Positions 1-7,668 of a DNA stretch of 17,372 nucleotides are shown piece by piece. The notes under the pieces were generated by a model. That model was not told the DNA's origin, did no database searches, and saw only the letters and a list, made by a program, of their open reading frames with translations. Position 1 is the stretch's first letter; every line of letters begins with the position of its first letter. Position numbers and translations under genes: made by a program. Origin of the DNA: Gammaproteobacteria bacterium. Lineage in GTDB: Bacteria; Pseudomonadota; Gammaproteobacteria; DSM-16500. The stretch is taken from contig JABDEN010000036.1 in assembly GCA_013287025.1 (NCBI GenBank), forward strand, positions 1-17,372. The letters are read 5' to 3'.

Positions 1-4
1 TTAA

Positions 5-781
5 ATGAGATCTAAGCAATTTTCATTGATTGCTGTCGGCGTTGCATTAGCCATAGCTTTAATATCAAAAGGCTTCACTGCTCCGAACCAGAAAGAAAAT
101 TATAAAGGCGAAGCAATGCCTGCTCCCTGCGCTCCTTGTGTTTTGTTAAATGGAGGTTTTTATTTTGGGGCACAAGGTGGCTATGATGCCTATCGAGTAT
201 CTGATCACTCAGCAACCATTACCGATCCAGTCGATCATGTTTCTCTTTCTTTAGATCCAGATATTGCTGCCAATGGTCCTGCAGTTGGTATATTTGTTGG
301 GTATGGTTATTATTTTGACAAATATTATCACACTTATCTCGCATTAGAAGGCTATGCGAATGCAACTTCTGCTGAAACTAATTATGAAGCCTTTATACAT
401 GGGCGTACGGGACCCACAGATGAATTCAAAATGCGTATAAAACCAGAATATAATGTTGGTATCAGCGCATTACCTGGTATCAAATTAAATAAGAATACAT
501 TGTTCTATGTAAGATTAGGATATAACTGGGCTCAAATTTCTACTCCAGAAAATCTTTTTATTAATAAAGTACACATTATTGACTCAGATGCAACCAAAGA
601 AGTTGGTGGATTCCAATATGGTCTCGGCATTGAAGGCGCGATTGATCGCAATTGGAGCGTGAGATTAGAATATAATCACACAGACTTTAGCAAATACTCT
701 ACAACTATCAATACCGATATTAAAACCTCCGACAATCAGTTCATGCTTGGAGTGCTTTACCACATTCATGATTGGCTATAA
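5..781 (+). CDS. Outer-membrane beta-barrel protein, Opa/OmpA-barrel type
   Basis: 258 residues. The first 26 residues look like a Sec signal peptide (basic start, hydrophobic core, Ala-rich end). A short linker holding a PAPCAPC cysteine pair follows, and then alternating aromatic/polar stretches with repeated motifs such as GGFYFGAQGGY, GYGYYFDKYYHTYLALEGYA, FYVRLGYNWA and WSVRLEYNHTDF. These are typical amphipathic strands of an eight-stranded porin-like surface barrel (Pfam Outer membrane protein beta-barrel type). The start is fixed because an in-frame stop (positions 2-4) lies immediately before the ATG. The protein ends in Trp-Leu instead of the usual terminal aromatic residue, which is odd for an outer-membrane barrel. 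Function is unknown; adhesion or a structural surface role is the usual guess. It looks monocistronic and is followed by a hairpin. Confidence 0.8.
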   Translation: MRSKQFSLIAVGVALAIALISKGFTAPNQKENYKGEAMPAPCAPCVLLNGGFYFGAQGGYDAYRVSDHSATITDPVDHVSLSLDPDIAANGPAVGIFVGYGYYFDKYYHTYLALEGYANATSAETNYEAFIHGRTGPTDEFKMRIKPEYNVGISALPGIKLNKNTLFYVRLGYNWAQISTPENLFINKVHIIDSDATKEVGGFQYGLGIEGAIDRNWSVRLEYNHTDFSKYSTTINTDIKTSDNQFMLGVLYHIHDWL

Positions 782-790
782 ATATCTATA

Positions 791-830
791 AACGGTCCTT
801 GATTTTTTTCTTGGGCCGTTCGTATATCTT
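791..830 (+). terminator. Possible intrinsic terminator after the barrel gene
   Basis: An 8-bp stem (AACGGTCC at 791-798 with GGGCCGTT at 813-820, one G-U pair) encloses a 14-nt T-rich loop. It starts 9 bp after the stop codon. Only a broken T-rich run follows, so efficiency may be modest. Confidence 0.45.
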
Positions 831-876
831 CTCTTCTTTTTAAAAATTCCTGAAATATGCATTTCATTATGGATTG

Positions 877-909
877 AACCGGTGTTTTATATTATAAATG
901 TAACCGGTA
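877..909. promoter_or_regulatory. Paired AACCGGT motifs upstream of the glycosyltransferase gene
   Basis: AACCGGT occurs at 877-883 and again at 902-908, 25 bp start to start, each with a palindromic ACCGGT core. A TATAAA-like hexamer (893-898) lies between them. This could be a paired operator over the promoter, but no well-spaced -35 box was found, so the call is weak. Confidence 0.25.
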
Positions 910-928
910 AATCAAATGGAATTAGTTT

Positions 929-2605
929 ATGTACCCAAACAAGTTACAACATAGCATTAAGTATCTCGATTTAATTATTTTAGGATTAATGCTAGGAAGT
1001 TTATTTTTCTTATTTTTAGGAAGCAGGCCATTATCGATTCCTGATGAAGGAAATTATGCAGAAATCATTCGTGAAATGGTTGAAACAGGAAATTATATTA
1101 CCCCATTTTTAAATGGCATAAAATTTTTTGAAAAACCTATATTACTTTATTGGTTAAGCGCACTTGCCATTAAAATAGGTGGCGTAAATTTATGGTCAAT
1201 CAGAAGTGCCAACGCATTGCTTGCAATGATGACTTGCCTCATGACGTATATAACCGGTACCAAATTGTATAATCGTCAAACTGGAATGGTTGCCGCATTG
1301 ATATTGTCTACTTCTATTTTATTTTTTTCTTTAGCGCATATGCTGACAACCGACATGGTTGTTTCAACTTTTATGACGTGTACGTTATTTTCTTTTTTAC
1401 TAGGAATATCAGAAAAGCAAACTATAAAACGGCTTTTTTATTTTTCTTCTCTTGCCATTTTTGCCGCATTGGCAGTTTTAGCAAAAGGATTAATCGGCAT
1501 TCTTTTACCCGTCATGATAATGAGCCTCTGGATTTTTATTACTAAAGAATGGCACTATGTAAAAGACAAATATATTCCCTGGTATATCTTTTTATTTTTG
1601 TTAGTAGCCTTACCTTGGCACCTCATGGTGATGATAAAGAATCCAGAATTTTGGTATCTTTATTTTATCGAACAACATTTTTTACGATTTGCAACTAACA
1701 CTGTCGGACATCCGCAACCATTTTGGTATTACATTCCTGTTTTGCTTCTTGGTTTTTTTCCATGGATTTGTTTTTTACCGCAATCTATTAAATCCACAGT
1801 ACACGCTTTTGTTCAAAAAAAAGGAAAATATCAAATAGATATTTTCCTTTTCATTTGGATGGCTTCTATTCTGTTATTTTTTACCATGGCTACTTCAAAA
1901 TTAATTGCGTATATCTTGCCGGCTTTTCCGGCCATGGCATTATTGACTGCTCGCTATCTCACACTAAAAATAAGTCGTGATGCGTTACCATCTAAAATAA
2001 AATTAAGTTTTTTCTATTTATTGTTATTTTCTCTATTGCTTTCTTTATTCATCATATTTTTACCTTACTACTGGAAAATCAATAATTTAACGAATGCCAT
2101 TTCTTATTCTAGAAGCAGCGCCATTATTTTGAGTGTAGGAATGATTATTAGTTTTATTTTGGCGAAAAAAAATAATTATTTTTATGCTTTCATCAACACT
2201 GTCATTTCAATGGCGATTTTTTTAATAGTTCTATTACTTGCCATACCAGCATTCGATGGACAATCCATTAAACCGCTTACCGATGTAATAAAATCACGCC
2301 TGACGACATATGATAAAGTGATTGCTTATAATCATCACTTTCAAGATTTACCATTTTACTTACAAAGAAAAATAAATATTGTGAATAGCCGCAAACTTTT
2401 TAAATATGGCATGCGATATCAACCACATCATGAATGGATGATGAAGGAAAATGATTTTCAACAATTATGGTCGAGCAATGCCCGCGTATTCGCTTTCATG
2501 CATAATGAAGATTATGATAAAGCCATACAAAAGTACCCTCATTATCATTTTTATATATTAGGGAAAACTAATGCCAATATTTTGGTGAGTAATCAAATTT
2601 TATAG
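929..2605 (+). CDS. ArnT-like membrane glycosyltransferase (PMT/GT83 superfamily)
   Basis: 558 residues, polytopic, with about 12-13 hydrophobic segments and a soluble C-terminal part from about residue 440. The first periplasmic loop has the family signature IPDEGNYAEIIREM (Asp39-Glu40) followed by FFEKPILLYW (Glu68-Lys69-Pro70). In ArnT the corresponding Asp and the Glu-Lys-Pro are at the catalytic and lipid-carrier site, and length and spacing match ArnT (about 550 residues). Family members move a sugar from an undecaprenyl-phosphate carrier to an acceptor at the outer face of the inner membrane; ArnT itself puts 4-amino-4-deoxy-L-arabinose on lipid A. No other arn genes are nearby, so the donor sugar and acceptor cannot be assigned. 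The ribosome-binding site is weak (GGAATTAG region). Two AACCGGT copies lie upstream. Confidence 0.85.
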   Translation: MYPNKLQHSIKYLDLIILGLMLGSLFFLFLGSRPLSIPDEGNYAEIIREMVETGNYITPFLNGIKFFEKPILLYWLSALAIKIGGVNLWSIRSANALLAMMTCLMTYITGTKLYNRQTGMVAALILSTSILFFSLAHMLTTDMVVSTFMTCTLFSFLLGISEKQTIKRLFYFSSLAIFAALAVLAKGLIGILLPVMIMSLWIFITKEWHYVKDKYIPWYIFLFLLVALPWHLMVMIKNPEFWYLYFIEQHFLRFATNTVGHPQPFWYYIPVLLLGFFPWICFLPQSIKSTVHAFVQKKGKYQIDIFLFIWMASILLFFTMATSKLIAYILPAFPAMALLTARYLTLKISRDALPSKIKLSFFYLLLFSLLLSLFIIFLPYYWKINNLTNAISYSRSSAIILSVGMIISFILAKKNNYFYAFINTVISMAIFLIVLLLAIPAFDGQSIKPLTDVIKSRLTTYDKVIAYNHHFQDLPFYLQRKINIVNSRKLFKYGMRYQPHHEWMMKENDFQQLWSSNARVFAFMHNEDYDKAIQKYPHYHFYILGKTNANILVSNQIL

Positions 2606-2666
2606 AAAATTGATGGAAATTCATCACCAAAACCATTAATATGCGAAAAAATTATTATATGAGCGC

Positions 2667-3098
2667 ATGATGAGAATCTGGACAATTGACAATCTTACTA
2701 TCGAAGATTTAATACTTCGAGGTGAAAATACCATGGCTGATTTTTTAGAAATTTCCTTTATAAAAATTGGAGATGACTTTCTTACAGCAAAAATGCCTGT
2801 CAACAACCGCACGAAGCAGCCCATTGGTATTATGCATGGCGGCGCTTCCTGTGTACTTGCAGAAACTGTGGGTAGTACCGCTGCAAATTACTGTGTTGAT
2901 CGCAATAAATTTTATTGCGTAGGATTAGATATTAATACGAATCATATTCGGTCTGTACGAGAAGGGAATGTGTACGCTACCGCAAAACCCTATCATCTCG
3001 GACGATCAACGCAAGTATGGGGCATTGAAATTGTCAATGAACTTCAGCAAATGATTTCCATTAATCGATTAACCATGACTGTTTTATCAAAGAAATAA
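2667..3098 (+). CDS. Hotdog-fold acyl-CoA thioesterase, PaaI/YdiI type
   Basis: 143 residues, the usual length for this single-domain family. The signature GIMHGGASCVLAETVGSTAA (residues 54-73) contains the HGG turn and Glu66, the position of the catalytic acid in YdiI/MenI-like enzymes. The segment VGLDINTNHIRSV followed by GNVYATAKPYHLGRSTQVWGIEI is the typical second half of the fold. Such enzymes hydrolyse acyl- or aroyl-CoA thioesters in the cytoplasm; the closest named members are MenI and EntH, but no menaquinone or siderophore genes are nearby, so the substrate is open. Two start codons lie back to back (2667 and 2670); the GAG at 2661 fits the second one better. The 3' end overlaps the convergent M15 peptidase gene by 12 bp. 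Confidence 0.85.
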   Translation: MMRIWTIDNLTIEDLILRGENTMADFLEISFIKIGDDFLTAKMPVNNRTKQPIGIMHGGASCVLAETVGSTAANYCVDRNKFYCVGLDINTNHIRSVREGNVYATAKPYHLGRSTQVWGIEIVNELQQMISINRLTMTVLSKK

Positions 3099-3827
3099 TT
3101 CAGGACGGTATTCAAAGTGCATGGTATCGTAATGATACCATCTACCCCCCCAAGCAAAACCTTCTTTTTCAAATATTTCGACAATTTCCATCGGAATTCT
3201 ATTTTGGTAGGTAGGAAGACTTTTTCCTTTCAGTTTTCGCAAATCCCACAGCCAGTAATTGGAATAATCAACATTAATATCAATCGCAATCCCAAAACTA
3301 TGTAGGCTTAAGTACTTTTCTTTTGCCACATTTCGCCAATAAAATGCGCTTGCAGGTTTTGCAACATATTTATAATAGGAAGGAGGCAATTTTTCCAAAG
3401 CGGCAGAAACACGCAATAATCTTTTATCAACATCATTCACAGTGGTAACTTTGAGAGGATAGCGTTTTCCAAAAACATTCGACATCCAATAAATAGTCAC
3501 TAAGTTTTTTTTGACTTCTTTCTGTGAACTTCCGTACATTTTCTTAAAGAGCGATTCGCAATTATCATTTTTCATTTCATCTTCTGATATGCTACCCACG
3601 TTAAGATCAATATCATTCATTTTGGCATTCACGTTATCCCATAATGAAAAAGGTCCACGTACTAGCATGCGCACCCCATCATTCCACGTAATGTAGGAAG
3701 CATTGACTTCTTTAATACTTCCGGGGTAAGCTTTTTTTAGTTTTTGCAATTCATTTGCTTTGACGGGAATAAAGAAATTAACAAAAACCAGCAGTAACAT
3801 TAAGAACGTCTTAATGCAATTTATCAT
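3087..3827 (-). CDS. Secreted M15-family D-Ala-D-Ala peptidase-like protein (VanY/M15_4 type)
   Basis: 246 residues with an N-terminal signal peptide (about 25 residues, cleavage near VKA-NE). The zinc-peptidase motifs of family M15 are in place: HSFGIAID supplies His176 and Asp183, and YDTMHFEY near the C terminus supplies Asp234 and the third ligand His237. The WGGRW element just before it is typical of M15 domains. The likely role is cleavage of D-amino-acid bonds in peptidoglycan in the periplasm. A Shine-Dalgarno GGAG sits 9 nt before the ATG. It has its own promoter and is separated by 76 bp from the upstream tag gene, so it need not be co-transcribed with it. Its last codons overlap the convergent thioesterase gene. 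Confidence 0.85.
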   Translation of the reverse strand: MINCIKTFLMLLLVFVNFFIPVKANELQKLKKAYPGSIKEVNASYITWNDGVRMLVRGPFSLWDNVNAKMNDIDLNVGSISEDEMKNDNCESLFKKMYGSSQKEVKKNLVTIYWMSNVFGKRYPLKVTTVNDVDKRLLRVSAALEKLPPSYYKYVAKPASAFYWRNVAKEKYLSLHSFGIAIDINVDYSNYWLWDLRKLKGKSLPTYQNRIPMEIVEIFEKEGFAWGGRWYHYDTMHFEYRPELFL

Positions 3828-3858
3828 TACTCATTCTCCGGAATCCTTTCCGAAGATC

Positions 3859-3888
3859 ATTATAAAATAACGAAATGATGAATATCAA
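3859..3888 (-). promoter_or_regulatory. Sigma70-type promoter of the M15 peptidase gene
   Basis: On the minus strand a TTGATA -35 box (3888-3883) and a perfect TATAAT -10 box (3864-3859) are separated by 18 nt. Transcription would start near 3852, giving a short leader of about 25 nt before the SD GGAG and the ATG at 3827. Confidence 0.7.
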
Positions 3889-3903
3889 ATTGAAAAATGA
3901 AAG

Positions 3904-4497
3904 TTACTTCTTTTCTAGACACAACGACTTAATTTCATGATATCTAAAACAATCTGTTGTATGATCATTAACCATTCCCACCGCCTGCATATAGGCATAA
4001 CAGATAGTACTTCCAACAAACTTAAAATCACGTTTTTTTAACTCAAGTGCCATAAGATGAGAAACTTCACTGCTATTTGGCACTTCAGTTCGAATATGCC
4101 AAGCATTTTGAATGGGCGTACCATCAACAAATTTCCAGATATATTGGGAAAAACTTTTTTCTTTTTTCATTAACGCAAGATAGGCTCTGGCATTCTCAAT
4201 CACTGCTTTGATTTTCAATTTATTTCGTATAATTTCAGGGGTATCTAACAATTTTTGAATTTTGCTTTCATCATAATTTGCGATAATTTCGGGATTAAAG
4301 TTATCAAAATGTTTAAGGAAACTCTCTCTTTTCTTTAAGATCGTAATCCAGCTTAAACCCGCTTGGAATCCTTCAAGAATCAAAAATTCAAATAATTTAA
4401 GATCATCAAAAACAGGAACACCCCATTCATGATCATGATAACTTTGATAAATGGGATCATGAGTTGCCCATGCACAACGTATAATATTTTTATCCAT
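3904..4497 (-). CDS. tag: DNA-3-methyladenine glycosylase I (Tag)
   Basis: 197 residues, close to the 187 of E. coli Tag, and alignable by eye along most of its length. It removes 3-methyladenine from alkylated DNA, starting base-excision repair. The structural zinc ligands of the E. coli enzyme (Cys4, His17, His175, Cys179) are matched by Cys8, His21, His179 and Cys183 here. The catalytic Glu in LEGxQAGLSWITxLKKRE is Glu42. The C-terminal motif FKFVGSTICYAYMQAVGMVNDH is also characteristic. No strong ribosome-binding site is present (GGA 8 nt before ATG). It lies upstream of the M15 gene on the same strand, but that gene has its own promoter. Confidence 0.93.
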   Translation of the reverse strand: MDKNIIRCAWATHDPIYQSYHDHEWGVPVFDDLKLFEFLILEGFQAGLSWITILKKRESFLKHFDNFNPEIIANYDESKIQKLLDTPEIIRNKLKIKAVIENARAYLALMKKEKSFSQYIWKFVDGTPIQNAWHIRTEVPNSSEVSHLMALELKKRDFKFVGSTICYAYMQAVGMVNDHTTDCFRYHEIKSLCLEKK

Positions 4498-4562
4498 ATG
4501 ATTGGTCCAAAAAGTAATTTATTGAGAGAGTAAGGAGAGCTGTAAAACACGGATATAGTGCG

Positions 4563-4612
4563 GCTTACGTACGTATTCTATAATAAAAATAATAAGTACG
4601 TAAGCATTTTTT
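4563..4612 (+). terminator. Strong hairpin with a T-run on the plus strand
   Basis: A perfect 10-bp inverted repeat (GCTTACGTAC at 4563-4572, GTACGTAAGC at 4596-4605) can extend inward by four more pairs after one mismatch. It is followed on the plus strand by six T at 4607-4612. It lies between two minus-strand genes, just after the stop of the 281-residue gene, so the T-run is on the side that does not serve that gene. Confidence 0.5.
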
Positions 4613-4620
4613 GCTGAAAT

Positions 4621-5466
4621 TTATTTCAATTTACTGCCAGATGCTACCATGCGATGAAGATTTTCAACCTTTTTTTGTGTGGTCGTTTGATTACAGAAGA
4701 ACCATTGATTAGTGAGACAATATCTAAAGCCATTCAACAAACACCCTGTAAAAATAAGTGAGAGAAGGTTCGCAAAAAATCTTTTCCAACCGCGATGTGG
4801 TGCAAATATTTTATCTTTAGTATGAAGTTCTTTAACGAATGTCAGCTTAAAATTCAACCATTCTAATTTAGATTTGGAATCATTCTCTTTTGAATCTGGA
4901 AGATTCTGAATTAAAGCAGTTAAATTCTTGGACAACGCTAATGCATGGTGACCTTTAATGGAATGATCTTTCAATAAGCGATCGCTATATTTTTCAAGTT
5001 CCTTTAATTCAAATTGAACTTTTTTCATCGTATCAGGAGTCCAGCGTGATGAGACCTGTTTAGGCACGTCCGTTTTTTCTAATTGATCAATAAATATTTT
5101 ATATAATTCTTCATTTTTAGACTTAACGACTGCATTTAATAATTGATAAAACAATTCATTGGATTCAAAAAATAAAGCTTCAAGAATAGGCCTTACCGCA
5201 TAAATTTCATATTCTTCTTTTAAAATGTCCTCTCTTTTTGGGGCGAGATTAGTCCAGGCATTTTTTTTCAAACATCCAGGATAAATAAATTCAGCATTAA
5301 GTAATTTTTGCAGCACATCAATATTATTACTTTTAATATATGATTTAATTTGATCACAAACCAAATGAGGTTTTGTAGGGGAAACAGAAGTATTAACAAT
5401 TTCAAATCCATATTCATAACTACCAATTTCTTTGTAAACAGTATACTGCTTTGTCCTTTTACTCAT
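4621..5466 (-). CDS. Unrecognised 281-residue protein with a C-terminal hydrophobic hairpin; possible effector
   Basis: I do not recognise a named family. Residues 35-130 are helical, with three similarly built pieces (SNNIDVLQKLLNAEF, ESNELFYQLLNAVVK, KNEELYKIFIDQL) that recall degenerate ankyrin-like helices. Residues 145-215 are charged and likely coiled or helical. Residues 226-252 form a hydrophobic segment beginning GWKRFFANLLSLIF, followed by WFFCNQTTTQKKVENL and a short basic tail. There is no signal peptide. From memory, similar tails (hydrophobic segment, then FF-NxT-xQxxV) end various uncharacterised Legionellales proteins; this was not checked. A host-membrane-directed effector is therefore possible but unproven. 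The SD AAGGAA precedes the ATG, and a promoter is visible upstream. It has no operon partner. Confidence 0.7.
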   Translation of the reverse strand: MSKRTKQYTVYKEIGSYEYGFEIVNTSVSPTKPHLVCDQIKSYIKSNNIDVLQKLLNAEFIYPGCLKKNAWTNLAPKREDILKEEYEIYAVRPILEALFFESNELFYQLLNAVVKSKNEELYKIFIDQLEKTDVPKQVSSRWTPDTMKKVQFELKELEKYSDRLLKDHSIKGHHALALSKNLTALIQNLPDSKENDSKSKLEWLNFKLTFVKELHTKDKIFAPHRGWKRFFANLLSLIFTGCLLNGFRYCLTNQWFFCNQTTTQKKVENLHRMVASGSKLK

Positions 5467-5506
5467 TTATATTCCTTAAGAAATAATTTTCAAATAAATG
5501 AATCAT

Positions 5507-5535
5507 AATATATGCAAATGTTTTCATTGTTGCAA
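5507..5535 (-). promoter_or_regulatory. Candidate promoter of the 281-residue gene
   Basis: On the minus strand TTGCAA (5535-5530) and TATATT (5512-5507) are separated by exactly 17 nt. The predicted start near 5500 gives a leader of about 34 nt that includes the AAGGAA ribosome-binding site. Confidence 0.5.
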
Positions 5536-5636
5536 CACGAAATAATTGAAAAAAAATTTGATAGCTAACTTCTTTATATTTGACTTGATATTATTTTACA
5601 CAATTTATTTTGATATTTTACAAGCAGATCATTCTC

Positions 5637-5674
5637 AACTAAATTTTTAGTTGTAATGAACTAAAAATTTAGTT
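5637..5674. promoter_or_regulatory. Twin operator dyads of the BlaI-type repressor
   Basis: Two 16-bp palindromes, AACTAAATTTTTAGTT (5637-5652) and AACTAAAAATTTAGTT (5659-5674), both fit AACTAAA-NN-TTTAGTT. They are exact reverse complements of each other and lie 22 bp apart (about two helical turns), separated by GTAATG. The second fills the -35/-10 spacer of the operon promoter and the first overlaps the -35 box. The position and symmetry fit binding of two BlaI-type dimers and autorepression. Confidence 0.75.
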
Positions 5675-5679
5675 ATTAT
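5651..5679 (+). promoter_or_regulatory. Promoter of the blaI-type/M56-SLT/tonB operon
   Basis: TTGTAA (5651-5656) and TATTAT (5674-5679) are spaced by 17 nt. The operator dyads overlap both elements. Predicted transcription start is near 5686, just before the AGGAG ribosome-binding site (5691-5695). Confidence 0.6.
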
Positions 5680-5704
5680 ACGGAAACTTTAGGAGACATC
5701 ATTA

Positions 5705-6085
5705 ATGAAAACACATTTAACACCGGTTGAACTCGAATTAATGGAAATACTATGGAAAATTGGTCAAGGTTCTGTGCATGATGTACTAAAACATTTACCA
5801 AAAAAAAGAAAACTCGCCTACACTTCTGTATCTACCATGTTAAGAATTTTAGAGCAAAAGAAGATTGTTAATATTAAAAAAATAGGTAGATCCCATATTT
5901 ATATTCCTATTTTAAATAAACATGTATTTGCAACAGAGCATTTAAGCAAAATTATTCAACAAGCATTTGCTGGAAGTTCGATTCAACTCGTCACCTATTT
6001 ATTAAATAAAAATGACATTAATCCCCAAGAATTAGATGAACTACAAATGATTCTGAATCATAAAAAAAAGGAATTAATCTCATGA
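5705..6085 (+). CDS. BlaI/MecI-family transcriptional repressor
   Basis: 126 residues, the family's usual size. It opens with LTPVELELMEILWKIGQGSVHDVL, the first helices of the winged-helix DNA-binding domain. AYTSVSTMLRILEQKKIVNIKKIGRSHIYIP follows as recognition helix and wing. The C-terminal part (about residues 75-126) is the helical dimerisation region, where the membrane protease cleaves BlaI/MecI in the classical systems. SD AGGAG is 9 nt before the ATG. The gene overlaps the next by 4 nt (ATGA), the classical repressor-sensor arrangement. Twin palindromic operators over its promoter imply autorepression. No beta-lactamase or PBP2a gene is in the window, so the regulated output is probably this operon itself or remote targets. 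Confidence 0.92.
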   Translation: MKTHLTPVELELMEILWKIGQGSVHDVLKHLPKKRKLAYTSVSTMLRILEQKKIVNIKKIGRSHIYIPILNKHVFATEHLSKIIQQAFAGSSIQLVTYLLNKNDINPQELDELQMILNHKKKELIS

Positions 6086-7662
6086 TTGAATCCATATATA
6101 AAATCTATCTCATGTTGAATGTTGGAATAATCATTAGTTTTATTTTATCCAAAACAATGATCTATTTATTTAATTCGAAATATTCACAAATGACAAAATT
6201 ACGTTTTGTCAGAAAAAATTTCCTACTTATTATTGGCGCATTAATCTTTTTTTCATGGTTTTTACATTTTATCGAAAATTTTTATCATAGCAATTTCCAA
6301 TTTCAACCTCTCTTAAAATCCTCCATTTATTTATTACAAAATGCGGATCTTGTAAGATTTACTCCAACGCCCTTAATAACGCCAACCAAAGTTTTTCCAA
6401 TAGAATATGTGGTATATGGTTTCTTATTTCTGGGATTGGTATTATCTCTCTTTAAATATTTGAAAAGCATTTATTTATTAAATAAATTAAAAAATGAATC
6501 TATCACGTTACATAAAATTTCAGCGATAAATATTTTAGTTTCACATGAAGTAACCGTCCCATTTTGCTGGTCTTTTTTTAAAAATCATTTTATTGTTTTA
6601 CCTATTTTTTATGTAGAAAAAAATCGCGATCTTAAAATTGCAATCCATCATGAATTACAACACATTCGTCAAGGGGATACGCAATGGAGACACATACTTG
6701 CGATCATCAAAATATTTTATTTTTATAATCCTTTCATCTATTTATTTATTAACATGGCGGATGAGCTGCAAGAGTTTGCATGCGACGAAGCACTCATCTT
6801 ATCTAAAAAAACGCAACCTTTGGAGTACGCAGAATGTCTGTTCGATTCAGCAAAAAGCACTTTAGAAAATAAAATGACAGCGGAATTTGCCGTTGGCATT
6901 AATATCTTACCAAAATCAATATTATATAGGAGAATCTCCATGATGTTTCATTACAAAATGTTAAAAAAAGCGAAGTCTTATTTGGCTGCATATATTTTTA
7001 GTTTTGTATTCGCGATAACGACTTCCTTTGCATTAAATGGCTTCATGAAAAATGTCAATGCGCATGATGTGAATCAAATGATTTTACAAGCAAATCTCGA
7101 TTCAACAATGCATATTGTCGCGACACCTCTTTTAGTCAATACCCTTAATACTATTTTACACGATCCAAAAGCCAAAAAAGATATGAAAGCAGCTTTACAA
7201 AGAATGAAATCATATCAACCATTGATTGATAATGCATTGCAAGAAAACAATATTCCAAATGAATTCATTGCATTACCATTTATTGAATCAGGATTTCAAC
7301 CTTTGAAACAAGAACAAAATGCAATGCAGGCGGCAGGTATTTGGCAAATTATTCCAAGTACTGGAAAAAACTTAGGGTTAACGATCAATTCAGAGCAAGA
7401 TGATCGATTAAATGCAAAATTGGCGACCGGCGCTGCCATAAAATTATTGAAACAAAACTATCAGCAATTTCAAGATTGGAAATTAGCACTTATTTCTTAT
7501 GAAATAGGTGAAAATAAAACAGACCAATTATTAAAAACGACAAATACAAAAGATGCCACTGCATTGATGCATGCTAAAAATACGCCGGATGATGTTAAGA
7601 AATTTGTAGCGACATTTGAAGCCTCCGTTCTCATTATTCATCATCCATCCTTGCTAAATTAA
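6082..7662 (+). CDS. BlaR1/MecR1-like M56 membrane protease fused to an MltD-like SLT domain
   Basis: 526 residues. Transmembrane segments lie near residues 7-30, 46-64, 107-125 and 300-318. The cytoplasmic M56 zinc-protease part holds HHELQHIRQGD (HExxH = His190-Glu191-His194) and the downstream DELQEFACDEAL motif with a candidate third ligand. After the last membrane segment, the periplasmic part (about 319-526) is not a penicillin-binding domain. It is a lytic-transglycosylase-like domain of MltD type, with LPFIESGFQP (candidate catalytic Glu402), AAGIWQIIPSTGKNLGL (417-433) and a final SYEIGEN (472-478) in place of the usual AYNAGE. Known BlaR1 proteins sense beta-lactams outside and cleave BlaI inside. 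By inference this one would sense a peptidoglycan fragment or wall state. It is coupled to the repressor gene by a 4-nt overlap. Confidence 0.88.
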   Translation: MIESIYKIYLMLNVGIIISFILSKTMIYLFNSKYSQMTKLRFVRKNFLLIIGALIFFSWFLHFIENFYHSNFQFQPLLKSSIYLLQNADLVRFTPTPLITPTKVFPIEYVVYGFLFLGLVLSLFKYLKSIYLLNKLKNESITLHKISAINILVSHEVTVPFCWSFFKNHFIVLPIFYVEKNRDLKIAIHHELQHIRQGDTQWRHILAIIKIFYFYNPFIYLFINMADELQEFACDEALILSKKTQPLEYAECLFDSAKSTLENKMTAEFAVGINILPKSILYRRISMMFHYKMLKKAKSYLAAYIFSFVFAITTSFALNGFMKNVNAHDVNQMILQANLDSTMHIVATPLLVNTLNTILHDPKAKKDMKAALQRMKSYQPLIDNALQENNIPNEFIALPFIESGFQPLKQEQNAMQAAGIWQIIPSTGKNLGLTINSEQDDRLNAKLATGAAIKLLKQNYQQFQDWKLALISYEIGENKTDQLLKTTNTKDATALMHAKNTPDDVKKFVATFEASVLIIHHPSLLN

Positions 7663-7668
7663 ATTAGG

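Noticed and set aside
6638..6941. Other open frames inside the M56 gene on both strands
   Set aside because: They lie wholly within a well-supported gene and show no protein family features.
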